This document shows, in pieces, positions 16,517 to 24,757 of a stretch of 28,712 bases of DNA; the stretch's first letter is position 1; the number at the start of each line of letters is the position of its first letter. The DNA is taken from contig CAZXYS010000045.1 in assembly GCA_964645005.1 (NCBI GenBank), positions 1 through 28,712 on the forward strand, given 5' to 3'. Source of the DNA: CAZXYS01 sp964645005 (GTDB taxonomy: Bacteria > Bacteroidota > Ignavibacteria > Kapaibacteriales > UBA2268). The notes beneath the pieces were generated by a model that saw nothing but the letters and a program-made list of their open reading frames with translations, had not been told where the DNA came from and ran no database searches. The position numbers and the translations under genes were made by a program.

Positions 16517-16957
16517 GATTTTTTCCTCTTAAACGTGTCAAAAACACCTTTAAATCTTGTGAAACGAAAATTTTGTAATTAATTTCTTGATTATTAAACT
16601 ATATTAATAATCAATTTTCGAAGAATACGTTCTTACAATTTATTAGAAATGATTCATAAATACAAGCAAAAATTTGATGATTTTTTTTCTTGTATTTAGC
16701 CTTATAATATTATTATTGAACATGGTACCAATATTAAATTAATTAGTTATTTAACATTGCACTGGAATTAATGCTTGTAAATATCTTAAAGTAGACCTTT
16801 GAATTGATAGTCAAAGGAAAGTGTTTAGGGTAGATGTTATAAATTTAAAAAAAATTAGTTTAAAAAGCAAGTTTTTTATTTTTTTTAAATTTTACTATCC
16901 GGTTTAAACATTGTATTATTGTATTCAAAAATTTTAATTATTTTTAATCGATATAAT
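16517..16957. other. AT-rich divergent spacer
   Basis: These 441 bp separate the envelope operon (-) from trkA (+). The stretch is very AT-rich with long T and A runs (16681-16686, 16866-16886) and must hold promoters for both directions. I could not pick a convincing promoter, operator or small gene. None of the palindromic repeat families A-E occurs here. Confidence 0.5.
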
Positions 16958-18301
16958 ATGAATATTGTTATTTTAGGCGGCGGCGGAATTGGCTTTCAAC
17001 TTGCTAAACGTCTTTCCTTGGAAAAACATAATATCATTCTTATCGAATTAGATAAAAAAAGAGCTAATTATGCAAAAGAGCAATTGGATGTTCTCGTCAT
17101 CGAAGGCAGCGGCAGCAGCCCGGAACTCCTAAAAAAAGCTGACATCGACCAAACAGATGTTATCGCAGCGCTCACTAATTCCGACGAAGTTAATATATTC
17201 TCCTGCCAATTAGCTAAAAAAGCAGGCAGCCCAATTACAATAGCTAGAGTCCGCAACCCTGAATTTACTGAGAACAGCGAATTATTCTCTAAAAAAGAAT
17301 TTGGCGTAGACTATGTACTCCAACCCGAACTATTAACTGCAAATTCCATTGTCAGGCTTGTCAAACAATCCAGCGCCACCGACCTGATCGATTTCGAAAA
17401 AGGGAAGATCCAATTTCTCGGACTTAGACTCGACAGCAATTCCAAGGTATTACACACCCCGCTAAAAGATCTTGGCAAAAAATATGGGAATCCGCCGCTG
17501 ACAGTGGTTGCCATCAAAAGAAAGCAATATACCATCATTCCACGCGGCGAGGATATGCTCATCGAAAATGACCAGATCTTCATAATCTGCGAGCCGGATT
17601 ATTTTACCGAGGCTCTCAAGTTTTTCGGCAAAGATCAGAAAAAAGTTGAAAATGTTATGATAACCGGCGGAGGTTTGCTCGGACAATTCATAGCAGAAAA
17701 GCTCGAAAATGACTACAATGTAAAAATATTCGAAACCGATGAAGCAAAATCAAATGAGCTTGCAGGCAAATTAAACAATGCCCTCGTCATCCACGGCGAC
17801 GGCACTGACATCGACTTGCTCACATTTGAAGGACTCTCGGACATGGATGAATTCATTGCCGTCACAGGCGATGACGAATCCAATATCATCACGAGTCTTG
17901 TCGCCCGGCATCTTCGTGTTCCCAGAACCATCACCCTCGTTACCAAACTCGAATACCAGGCATTAGCTCCGTCCATTGGTATGGACTCCGTAATTAGCAA
18001 GCAATTAATTACAGTGAACGCCATCCGGAAATTTATCAGGCGGCATCAGGTGGCATTTTTTGCAGAGCTGCCCGGCGTTGACGCTGAGATAATAGAATAT
18101 TTTGCAGATGATAAATCAAAAATCATTAAAAAACCTCTGAAAAATATTAACTTCCCGAGGGACGCCGTTGCCGGCGCAGTCATTAAGAAAGACGGCGCCG
18201 TGGAAGTCCCTAAGGGCGAAACACACATTCGACCGGGCGATAAAGTCATTGTCTTCACTCTGCCTAAAGCTATGAAAGATGTTGATAAATTGTTTGAATA
18301 A
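16958..18301 (+). CDS. trkA: Trk potassium uptake system NAD-binding regulatory subunit TrkA
   Basis: This 447-aa protein is a full-length, duplicated TrkA, the cytoplasmic gating ring of the Trk K+ transporter. It contains two Rossmann (RCK) halves. The first has the glycine motif GGGGIG (7-12) and the acidic E30 that reads NAD(H) ribose; the second has GGGLLG (237-242) and E259/D261. Each half is followed by a TrkA-C domain (about 140-225 and 365-447). The start is ATG at 16958: an upstream in-frame TTG would add 13 residues in front of the typical MNIVILGGG beginning and is unlikely. The stop is 10 bp before trkH, giving a clear two-gene operon. Confidence 0.95.
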   Translation: MNIVILGGGGIGFQLAKRLSLEKHNIILIELDKKRANYAKEQLDVLVIEGSGSSPELLKKADIDQTDVIAALTNSDEVNIFSCQLAKKAGSPITIARVRNPEFTENSELFSKKEFGVDYVLQPELLTANSIVRLVKQSSATDLIDFEKGKIQFLGLRLDSNSKVLHTPLKDLGKKYGNPPLTVVAIKRKQYTIIPRGEDMLIENDQIFIICEPDYFTEALKFFGKDQKKVENVMITGGGLLGQFIAEKLENDYNVKIFETDEAKSNELAGKLNNALVIHGDGTDIDLLTFEGLSDMDEFIAVTGDDESNIITSLVARHLRVPRTITLVTKLEYQALAPSIGMDSVISKQLITVNAIRKFIRRHQVAFFAELPGVDAEIIEYFADDKSKIIKKPLKNINFPRDAVAGAVIKKDGAVEVPKGETHIRPGDKVIVFTLPKAMKDVDKLFE

Positions 18302-18311
18302 TTGAAACTAA

Positions 18312-19754
18312 ATGAGAATTCGACTGGTCATAAGGATTTTGGGCTTTTTAACAATGTTTCTCGGCGTCGCAATGCTGCTGCCGGTTCCATTTTCAATATA
18401 TTACGGCGACGGCGATATTATACCTATCCTTCTTAGCGCCGGTATCACTGCGGCTTTCGGCTCCATTTTTTTCTTCTTATCCGGTACAAAAGAAGAGATG
18501 CGCCCCAAAGAAGGCTTTGCTGTAGTGACTTTCGGTTGGATAGTGCTTTCAATATTCGGCAGCCTGCCATTCATTTTATCCGGCTCGATCCCGAACTACG
18601 CCGACGCCTTCTTTGAGACAATAAGCGGTTTCACCACCACCGGCGCCACTATCCTCGAAGATATAGAAGTTCTGCCCCACGGCATCCTCTTCTGGCGCAG
18701 CCTGACACACTGGATAGGCGGCATGGGGATAATCGTCATGTCTATTGCTATACTGCCGTTCCTGGGCGTCGGCGGTATGCAGCTCTTCAAAGCGGAAGTC
18801 CCCGGCCCCGCCGCCGAAAAACTCACACCGCGCATCACCGAGACAGCAAAGATTCTGTGGTATGTTTACCTGCTTATCTCTATCACTGAAACTGTCCTGC
18901 TCATGATCGGCGGTATGAATTTATTCGAAGCTCTCTGCCATACCTTCGGAACTATGGCTACCGGCGGCTTTTCCACAAAAAATGCAAGCATAGGGCATTT
19001 CAACAGCGGCTACATTGACTTTGTCATAATTTTCTTCATGTTCGTTGCCGGGACAAATTTCTCTCTTCATTACCGCCTGCTGAAAGGCAATATCGGCGAA
19101 TACTGGAAGAGCAATGAATTTCGTTTTTATGTAGGACTGATCCTTACTGCAACAGTTATTCTCGGAATCGACACTTATCTAAACAATTATTCTACGATTT
19201 TTGAAACTGTCCGCTACACATTATTCCAGGTAATGGCTATTCTGACAACCACCGGCTACGGTACCGCCGATTACGAGAAGTGGTCGCTGAGTTCGCAGTT
19301 GATTTTGTTTACTCTAATGTTCGTCGGCGGCTGTGCGGGATCGACCGGCGGCGGCATGAAAGTTCTGAGGATATTCGTACTTGTGAAATTCGCCTATTCC
19401 GAAATAGTTAAGCTGATCCATCCGCGTGCAGTCATACCCATTAAAATCGGGAATGTTCAGATCGATAGAAATGTAGTAATGAATATCGCCGGCTTTTTTG
19501 TGATATATGTTTTGATAGCGGTTCTTGGTACATTGATAATGGCTTTGATAGGCTACGACTTGCCTACATCGCTTGGTATGGTAGCGGCAGCCATAAACAA
19601 TATCGGTCCGGGGCTCGGCGCAGTCGGACCAACAGACAACTACGCCTTCCTGCCCGACGCCGTAAAACTGCTTCTGACCTTATTTATGCTTATCGGCAGG
19701 CTCGAGGTATTCACAGTCATCATACTTCTCGCCCCTTCCTTCTGGAAAAAATAA
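18312..19754 (+). CDS. trkH: Trk potassium uptake system membrane subunit TrkH
   Basis: This 480-aa integral membrane protein forms the K+ pathway of the Trk system. The four degenerate selectivity-filter segments are visible in order: FTTTGAT (107-113), ATGGFS (216-221), TTTGYG (312-317) and NNIGPG (429-434). The conserved GCAGSTGGGMK (340-350) corresponds to the intramembrane gating loop after the third filter. The hydrophobic profile fits four M1-P-M2 repeats plus the extra N-terminal helices of TrkH/KtrB. It lies directly after trkA and presumably shares its transcript. No obvious intrinsic terminator follows; the repeat island begins about 75 bp downstream. Confidence 0.95.
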   Translation: MRIRLVIRILGFLTMFLGVAMLLPVPFSIYYGDGDIIPILLSAGITAAFGSIFFFLSGTKEEMRPKEGFAVVTFGWIVLSIFGSLPFILSGSIPNYADAFFETISGFTTTGATILEDIEVLPHGILFWRSLTHWIGGMGIIVMSIAILPFLGVGGMQLFKAEVPGPAAEKLTPRITETAKILWYVYLLISITETVLLMIGGMNLFEALCHTFGTMATGGFSTKNASIGHFNSGYIDFVIIFFMFVAGTNFSLHYRLLKGNIGEYWKSNEFRFYVGLILTATVILGIDTYLNNYSTIFETVRYTLFQVMAILTTTGYGTADYEKWSLSSQLILFTLMFVGGCAGSTGGGMKVLRIFVLVKFAYSEIVKLIHPRAVIPIKIGNVQIDRNVVMNIAGFFVIYVLIAVLGTLIMALIGYDLPTSLGMVAAAINNIGPGLGAVGPTDNYAFLPDAVKLLLTLFMLIGRLEVFTVIILLAPSFWKK

Positions 19755-19829
19755 ACAGCACATTAACAATAAAAAAATAACCTGTTAACATTATTAATAT
19801 ATATTTGGACCTATGATATTTAACTTAAA

Positions 19830-19886
19830 TTCAAAATACAAAAAGTGCATTTGTGACAAAAAACAGCTAAATCGCCTCAGAACGTC
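19830..19886 (-). repeat. Dispersed repeat family B, copy 2 (inverted)
   Basis: The reverse complement of this stretch matches 33-88 along its full length and 22371-22410 along its T-rich half. It is the outermost repeat on the left side of the radical SAM gene and is the inverted counterpart of B3 on the right side. Confidence 0.65.
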
Positions 19887-19911
19887 GAGGCTGAACCAAA
19901 ACTATAAAAAA

Positions 19912-19969
19912 GTCATTCCTGCGAATGCCTTTAGAACCTGCTTTAGCAGGGCAGGAATCTGATGAATAC
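19912..19969. repeat. Palindromic repeat family D, copy 2
   Basis: This copy is 54/58 identical, same orientation, to 9236-9293. The nested hairpin is preserved: ATTCCTGC (19915-19922) with GCAGGAAT (19951-19958), and CCTGC (19937-19941) with GCAGG (19946-19950). No counterpart is present in the right-hand repeat arm at 22.2-22.4 kb, so D looks like an extra insertion between B2 and C1. Confidence 0.75.
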
Positions 19970-20051
19970 AGGTTCCCTCACTGAGCTAAAAAGGATGTTA
20001 CACAAAATTTAGTGCTTATGAGTCGGACTCAAAACCCCTCATTGAGGAATG

Positions 20052-20117
20052 CCCGAGCGCAATTGCAGCTCAGCGGAAACCACGCTTAAGCGTGACAAGG
20101 GCGGAGTGGATTCTTAT
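20052..20117 (-). repeat. Repeat family C, copy 1 (left arm)
   Basis: The reverse complement of 22277-22342 matches this 66-bp stretch at about 58 positions, and all eight differences I count are transitions. It contains the near-palindrome around ACGCTTAAGCGT. It lies left of the radical SAM gene, with its partner on the right in opposite orientation. Confidence 0.7.
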
Positions 20118-20180
20118 TTAAACCCTGATTTTTAGTAACCCTATGGAATACCTGTGATTAGAAAAATGTTAGATGGGATA

Positions 20181-20319
20181 ATTCTTTAGAAAATTTGGAC
20201 TTGTTGTAATCTTTTGCAACAAAGTGCTTTAGCTCTTTGCAGATAATGCGAAAAACTTCGAATTAGCAGCAAGCTAAAGCATCCTGCTGCAAGTGTTTAT
20301 AAATAAATCAATATATTTA
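20181..20319 (+). repeat. Repeat family A, copy 1
   Basis: About 139 bp shared, same orientation, with 22071-22206 and 28431-28568. Landmarks in order are TTAGAAA, TTGCAACAAAGTGCTTTAGC, GCAAGCTAAAGCAT, CTGCAAG and AAATAAAT. The unit is an imperfect palindrome: the GCAAC..TGCTTTAGC block near the left is mirrored by GCTAAAGCA..TGC on the right. It ends about 220 bp before the radical SAM start. In the rest of 19755-20540 I see no gene; a 115-codon ORF starting at 20360 overlaps the radical SAM start in another frame and has no credible features. Confidence 0.7.
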
Positions 20320-20540
20320 AAGAATCTGTGTTAACAAATATCTATTTGTAATCTTTAGGTTGCGTAATCCGAATACTTTTATTATTTTAATATCCTTTTT
20401 AAGAGTGTCTATCATATATGTATTTCAAGTAAAAAAAGCTATTATTAGAAACATAATGGTTACGATATTCTTTCTTTTTTGGAATTCAACGAATATAATA
20501 TTAAATAATAATACATGTAACACAAAACGAACGGAAAAAT

Positions 20541-21830
20541 ATGAAACCCGTATTTACCCCAACGAGCTTATACAGGCTGCCATGGAATATGACAGACAAT
20601 GCCATCTCATGGCTCGAACCGACAAGCAAATGCAATATGTACTGCGATGGATGCTATCGCAAAAACCGCATGAATTCCCACAAATCTCTTGGACAAATTC
20701 AACATGAACTGGATGTTTTCGAAAAATACAGAAAAACCGACGCCGTGTCCATCGCCGGCGGGGAACCTTTGACCCATCCCAATATTCTCGATATTATAAA
20801 AATGGTCAAGAAAAAGGGCTGGAAGGCAAATCTAAACACAAACGCCCTCGCCCTCAACGAACAAATGACCAAAGATCTCAAGAAAGCAGGTCTGGACAGC
20901 TTTACAATTCATCTTGACAGCGGACAAACACGCGCCGGTTGGAAAAACAAAAACGAACTGGAACTCAACGAACTCCGCCTGCTTTATGCAGAAATGATCA
21001 ATAAAGTAGGCGGAATTTCTCTTGCATTCAACGCCACCGTCTATCCCGAAACATTAAAATATATGCCCGACCTGATGAAATTTGCGCAGGAACACATGGA
21101 TAAAATACATGTAATGGTATTTATCCTTTACAGAATGGCAATTTTAGGCAAGGACTTCGACTATTACGCAGGCGGTCAAAAAGTAGAGTTCGACGACATG
21201 ATGTACTCTACGAAAGATGACAACCGCCGGACAGATATAACCTCCCCCGAACTTGTTGACATAATCAGAAAAGAGTATCCCGGCTTCATGCCCTGCGCAT
21301 ATCTCAACGGCACCGAAAAACCCGATTCCTACAAATGGCTGTTGACCGGCAGAATGGGCAACAAGCATAAAATCTTCGGCTATGTCGGACCCAAATTCAT
21401 GGAAATAGTGCAAACCATGAAACATTTCTTCACCGGCTCTTATCTCTCTTATGCTCATCCCAGAGAAGTTCGCAGAGGGCGCAGCTTCTTCTGGCTATTC
21501 CCATTCGACAAGGGCATTAGGAATATCATGAAAAATTACTTCAGCGCATTCCGCGACAATCCGAAAGCATTCTTCAAGAAGCTGCACTATCAATCGGTAA
21601 TGATAATCCAGCCCGCGGACATGCACGAAGACGGCAGGGTCAACATGTGCGACGGCTGCCCGGATATTACCGTCTGGGGCGACGAGTTAGTCTGGTCGTG
21701 CCGCATGGAAGAGCAGATGGAATGGGGACAGAATGTCCGCATGGTACCTAAAGAAAAATCGCAGGATGAAAGCAAAGAAGAAGATATTCCTGAGGAACAG
21801 GAATCGCCTGTGAATATTAATGTGAAGTAG
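20541..21830 (+). CDS. Radical SAM protein of unknown function with additional C-terminal cysteines
   Basis: This 429-aa protein has a radical SAM core at about residues 22-230. The cluster motif CxxxCxxC is C31/C35/C38 (KCNMYCDGCYR), AGGEPLTHP (72-80) is the SAM-binding GGE loop, and LNTNALAL and FTIHLDSGQ are further core strands. A poorly recognisable middle region follows. Further cysteines occur at C252 and at C370/C373/C387 (MCDGCPD, then WSCRMEE), which could ligate an auxiliary iron-sulfur cluster as in SPASM/Twitch enzymes. The last 30 residues are a Glu/Lys-rich tail. I do not recognise the substrate. The start ATG has GGAAA upstream. The gene stands alone inside a block of inverted repeats and points towards the ATP-grasp/amidohydrolase gene 709 bp downstream. 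Confidence 0.88.
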   Translation: MKPVFTPTSLYRLPWNMTDNAISWLEPTSKCNMYCDGCYRKNRMNSHKSLGQIQHELDVFEKYRKTDAVSIAGGEPLTHPNILDIIKMVKKKGWKANLNTNALALNEQMTKDLKKAGLDSFTIHLDSGQTRAGWKNKNELELNELRLLYAEMINKVGGISLAFNATVYPETLKYMPDLMKFAQEHMDKIHVMVFILYRMAILGKDFDYYAGGQKVEFDDMMYSTKDDNRRTDITSPELVDIIRKEYPGFMPCAYLNGTEKPDSYKWLLTGRMGNKHKIFGYVGPKFMEIVQTMKHFFTGSYLSYAHPREVRRGRSFFWLFPFDKGIRNIMKNYFSAFRDNPKAFFKKLHYQSVMIIQPADMHEDGRVNMCDGCPDITVWGDELVWSCRMEEQMEWGQNVRMVPKEKSQDESKEEDIPEEQESPVNINVK

Positions 21831-21878
21831 ATTTTTTGATAGACTTTCGCAAAAATTGTTTCAGTATATCTTAACACT

Positions 21879-21967
21879 GACAGCTTCTGTAGAGGCTGTC
21901 CCGGAATCGTCATTCTGAACAAACGAAGTGAAGACTCCAGGATGCCCGTCAGTACTGGATTCTTCGC
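21879..21967. repeat. Two hairpins after the radical SAM gene
   Basis: The first hairpin is GACAGCTTCT (21879-21888) with AGAGGCTGTC (21891-21900), a near-perfect stem with one G-U pair. No T-run follows. The second pairs GTGAAGACTCCAG (21928-21940) with CTGGATTCTTCGC (21955-21967), with one mismatch and one G-U pair, preceded by GTCATTCTGAA. That second type (TCATTCTGA..GAAGAATC) looks like a dispersed intergenic repeat. Either could help end the radical SAM transcript. Confidence 0.5.
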
Positions 21968-22070
21968 TGAGCTAATAAGCTCGTTCCAATATCTTTTCTG
22001 CTTGCCTGTTGTCTCAATCAGCAAAATGTCACATCTTTTAATATTAATTATTTGTATAAACCAAAAAGAT

Positions 22071-22206
22071 TCATTAGAAATTTGAATTTGCTTTAAACTT
22101 TTGCAACAAATTGCTTTAGCGCTCCGCAAAAGGTATGAAAAAAATCAAATTAGCAGCAAGCTAAAGCATGCTGTTGCAAGTTGTTACAAATAAATGTTCA
22201 TATCTA
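22071..22206 (+). repeat. Repeat family A, copy 2
   Basis: Direct copy of 20181-20319 and 28431-28568, with the same block order (TTAGAAA, TTGCAACAAATTGCTTTAGC, GCAGCAAGCTAAAGCAT, GTTGCAAG, AAATAAAT). It is followed at 22207-22220 by the perfect palindrome ATGGGAATTCCCAT. That palindrome and the next bases (CATCTAAC) match, in reverse complement, the sequence just left of copy 1 (GTTAGATGGGA, 20168-20178). Confidence 0.7.
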
Positions 22207-22276
22207 ATGGGAATTCCCATCTAACGCTTTTGTAATTGCAATCTATCCATAGGCTTATAAAAAACCTTGGGTGAAG

Positions 22277-22342
22277 TAAGAATCCACCCCGCCCTCGCCA
22301 CGCTTAAGCGTGGTTTCCGCTGAGCTACGACTGCACTCGGGT
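22277..22342 (+). repeat. Repeat family C, copy 2 (right arm)
   Basis: Inverted partner of 20052-20117. It contains a perfect 16-bp palindrome, CCACGCTTAAGCGTGG (22298-22313). The spacer between A2 and C2 also aligns with the reverse complement of the spacer between C1 and A1 (for example ATCCATAGG against ATTCCATAGGG), so the match is longer than the C unit alone. Confidence 0.7.
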
Positions 22343-22370
22343 ACCCCTCAAAGAGAGGAATTTAAAAAAG

Positions 22371-22410
22371 TTAGCTATTTTTTGCCACAAATGCAATCTT
22401 GTATTTTGAA
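22371..22410 (+). repeat. Dispersed repeat family B, copy 3
   Basis: Matches 49-88 directly and 19830-19870 in reverse complement (TTAGCT, a T-run, CACAAATGCA, TTGTATTTTGAA). It lacks the GACGTTCTGAGGCG half seen in copies 1 and 2. It is the outer repeat of the right-hand arm; in the rest of 21831-22539 I see no gene. Confidence 0.6.
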
Positions 22411-22539
22411 CCCAAAATAAATAGTCCCGATAAATATAAGGTTTTATCACAATTTTTTTACAGCGAATCACGTCGTTAGCTATCGGAAAATCGTTTGATA
22501 GAAACTTTTATTATGGAAAAAACGGAAAGGAAAAAGACC

Positions 22540-24750
22540 ATGGCAGGCAGCGGACAGTTAAGTAAAGTTGGCGATAAACTTGTTCGGAATAAGGAAAATG
22601 TAGTCGGTAAAGCATACTCGGCTGCTTCCGACGGGGAAGCGCCGACTAAAAACATAAATCAGGGTAAAGTTTCTGAGAAAGAAGAAGCTGAAGTCAAAAT
22701 TACAAACGGTTATTCACAAAAGCCGCATAAATGGTTCGCACAAAGATATTTCCCCAAAGAAGCGCTGAATATAGCCTTCGAAAGCGGGCAGCTAAGCAGC
22801 AGCGACCTGCCGGTGGATCTCTATAACAGCGGGGTAAACCAGATACTTTCCGCAGCGGCAGCGCACGGGCATAATATCTACCATTTCACAATGGATGATC
22901 TTGTGATAGATAACAACAAAGCCAAGGCAAATATGTCCATTTTGAAGCTCGATCAATCCTGGGATCGTGAAAATCCGCTCGAGGCTCATCGCTATCTGCG
23001 TGTAGTCGAACGGAAGCTTGTACCCCTCACAGATATACAGTTGTTCATTGTTCGCGGCGATGACATTCGCACGGATGAAACCGAAAATCTCGAAATTCTG
23101 CGATGGGCATCGGAACATTCCAAAATGCTGGAAAGCGTTGACGCTGCATTGATAACGACCGACAAGTTCAAAGTAATCGAAAGAGCGCCGCAATTGCCGC
23201 ATCCTGTGACTTACCCCGCTTCTACTTTCGAAGAAGCAAAGCAGGGAATTGAGAAACTGCCGTGGAATGAAAACAAATTCGTTCTCAAAGACCGCTTCGG
23301 ATATGGCTGCGGTAATCAGGTGCATCTTATGCATTTCGACGATCCCGAGTTGGATCAGAAAATAGCTGAATATCTGGAAGAATACAGCTATGTAATTGTG
23401 CAGGAATATTGCCCTGAAATTGCCAAAGGCGATATAGTCGTTACATTTTTCGATGATGAATTAATAGGCGCTATGTATCGTCAAGCCCCCGACGGTGAAT
23501 GGAAAACAAATGCAAGCAGCGGCGCCAGTGAAGTGGGTTATAATCTAACCGCACACCAGGAAGCCATTGCAAAAGCACTGAAGAGAAGCTTCCCGGAATG
23601 CAGGCTGGCTTCGGTTGATATACTCGATTCAGGGAAGATACTTGAGATCAATGCCTTCCCCGGCGGACGCGGTCTGCTAAAGAACTACGGAATTTCTATC
23701 GGCGAGATAGTTATGGACAGGCTCGAGAGAGAACTCCTCGGCAAAGATGCGGATATTGCGGCGCCTGCCGCGCTTAGCTGGTTAGGCGAAAAGACGCCGC
23801 CATTCCCGACAGGTACCCAATGGCCCGAAATTGATGAATTATATGAAGCTCACGAAGGGGAAAGAGAAGTATATGACGTCTTCAGTGGTGATAAATACAA
23901 TCTTGACATTCGCAATATTATCAATTTTGAACCAAAAAGCCCCGAATACATTGTCTCTATACCGCATTCCGGCGTTTTCGTGCCGGAAAAATTCAGGGAT
24001 CGCTTTAAGCTAAGCGAGAAGAGCCTTGTGGAAATAGATCTCTACAGCGATTTACTGTATGAAACTTCAGAGGGAATGCATGTTCGCTCTGAACTTGCGC
24101 CATTTTTCGTCGATATGAACCGCGAGCGCGAAGGTTCGGACGAAGATGATCTGCAAAATCATCTGACCAATCCGGCTGATGAATACTATGATATAAACAA
24201 TAAATTAATGATTAAGGAACCATATTCCAATGAGGAAAGGGAAGAAGTATTAGCCTATTACGATCTTTATCATTATATGATTTCCGCTCTGATAGAACGA
24301 ATGAAGCGAGAGCGCGGTTATGCACTGCTTTTCGACTGCCATTCAATGACATCTACCGGTCTTGGCCGCGTCGAGGACAAAGGCGACGAACGCGCGAACT
24401 TCGTGATCGGCACCCTCGAGGGAAGTTCCGCGGACAGCGCTATAATCAAATCATTCAGCGATACTTTGAAAAATGAGATTATGCCGCAGGGGCTCGATCT
24501 TTCGGTAGCGCGGGATGTCCCGTACGCAGGCGGCTTTATAACGAGGAACCATCACAATCCCAAAGAAAATATACATGTAATCCAGATAGAAGTTTCGATG
24601 GATACATACATGTACGAAGCTGTGGAACGCGCAGACAAACGATATGCAATTAAAAAACCGCGGCTTAAGCTGGTTCGCAATGCTGTAAGGGAAGCTTTCC
24701 GTGCTGCCTGCGTTGCGGCGGAACATATCCACAGACCTGTTAAGAATTGA
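22540..24750 (+). CDS. ATP-grasp ligase fused to N-formylglutamate amidohydrolase-like domain
   Basis: The protein has 736 aa from the chosen start. Residues 1-60 are a polar, low-complexity leader. Residues about 65-405 are a GshB/RimK-like ATP-grasp module: RGDDIRTD (172-179), TTDKFKVIERAPQLPHPVT, FVLKDRFGYGCGNQV with ATP-contacting K250, VQEY (287-290), and the metal-binding end D360 with KILEINAFPGG (E369, N371). Residues about 468-700 match N-formylglutamate amidohydrolase: SIPHSG (473-478), FVDMNRERE (523-531), LFDCHSM (597-603) and IQIEVSMDTYM (681-691). The first module should ligate an amino acid or peptide using ATP; the second should hydrolyse an N-acyl/formyl amide. ATG at 22540 has AAGGA 8 nt upstream; ATG at 22513 and an in-frame TTG at 22495 lack an SD. 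No signal peptide. The pathway is unknown, and no hut genes are nearby. Confidence 0.85.
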   Translation: MAGSGQLSKVGDKLVRNKENVVGKAYSAASDGEAPTKNINQGKVSEKEEAEVKITNGYSQKPHKWFAQRYFPKEALNIAFESGQLSSSDLPVDLYNSGVNQILSAAAAHGHNIYHFTMDDLVIDNNKAKANMSILKLDQSWDRENPLEAHRYLRVVERKLVPLTDIQLFIVRGDDIRTDETENLEILRWASEHSKMLESVDAALITTDKFKVIERAPQLPHPVTYPASTFEEAKQGIEKLPWNENKFVLKDRFGYGCGNQVHLMHFDDPELDQKIAEYLEEYSYVIVQEYCPEIAKGDIVVTFFDDELIGAMYRQAPDGEWKTNASSGASEVGYNLTAHQEAIAKALKRSFPECRLASVDILDSGKILEINAFPGGRGLLKNYGISIGEIVMDRLERELLGKDADIAAPAALSWLGEKTPPFPTGTQWPEIDELYEAHEGEREVYDVFSGDKYNLDIRNIINFEPKSPEYIVSIPHSGVFVPEKFRDRFKLSEKSLVEIDLYSDLLYETSEGMHVRSELAPFFVDMNREREGSDEDDLQNHLTNPADEYYDINNKLMIKEPYSNEEREEVLAYYDLYHYMISALIERMKRERGYALLFDCHSMTSTGLGRVEDKGDERANFVIGTLEGSSADSAIIKSFSDTLKNEIMPQGLDLSVARDVPYAGGFITRNHHNPKENIHVIQIEVSMDTYMYEAVERADKRYAIKKPRLKLVRNAVREAFRAACVAAEHIHRPVKN

Positions 24751-24757
24751 CCTGTCA

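Noticed and set aside
16919..16957. TTG start adding 13 residues to TrkA
   Set aside because: The family begins at the MNIVILGGG strand; the extension is AT-rich and has no ribosome-binding site.
20360..20707. 115-codon ORF overlapping the start of the radical SAM gene
   Set aside because: It shares 167 bp with the radical SAM gene in another frame, begins in AT-rich spacer and shows no domain or ribosome-binding site.
19830..22410. CRISPR array
   Set aside because: The repeats are few, of several unrelated kinds, irregularly spaced and palindromic at 60-140 bp; there are no regular spacers and no cas genes.
19755..22539. Insertion sequence with transposase
   Set aside because: No transposase-like ORF (DDE, HUH or serine type) is present; only a radical SAM gene lies between the arms.
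22492..22539. Longer N-terminus of the ATP-grasp fusion (TTG 22495 or ATG 22513)
   Set aside because: Neither has a Shine-Dalgarno sequence, while ATG 22540 has AAGGA at ideal spacing; not excluded.
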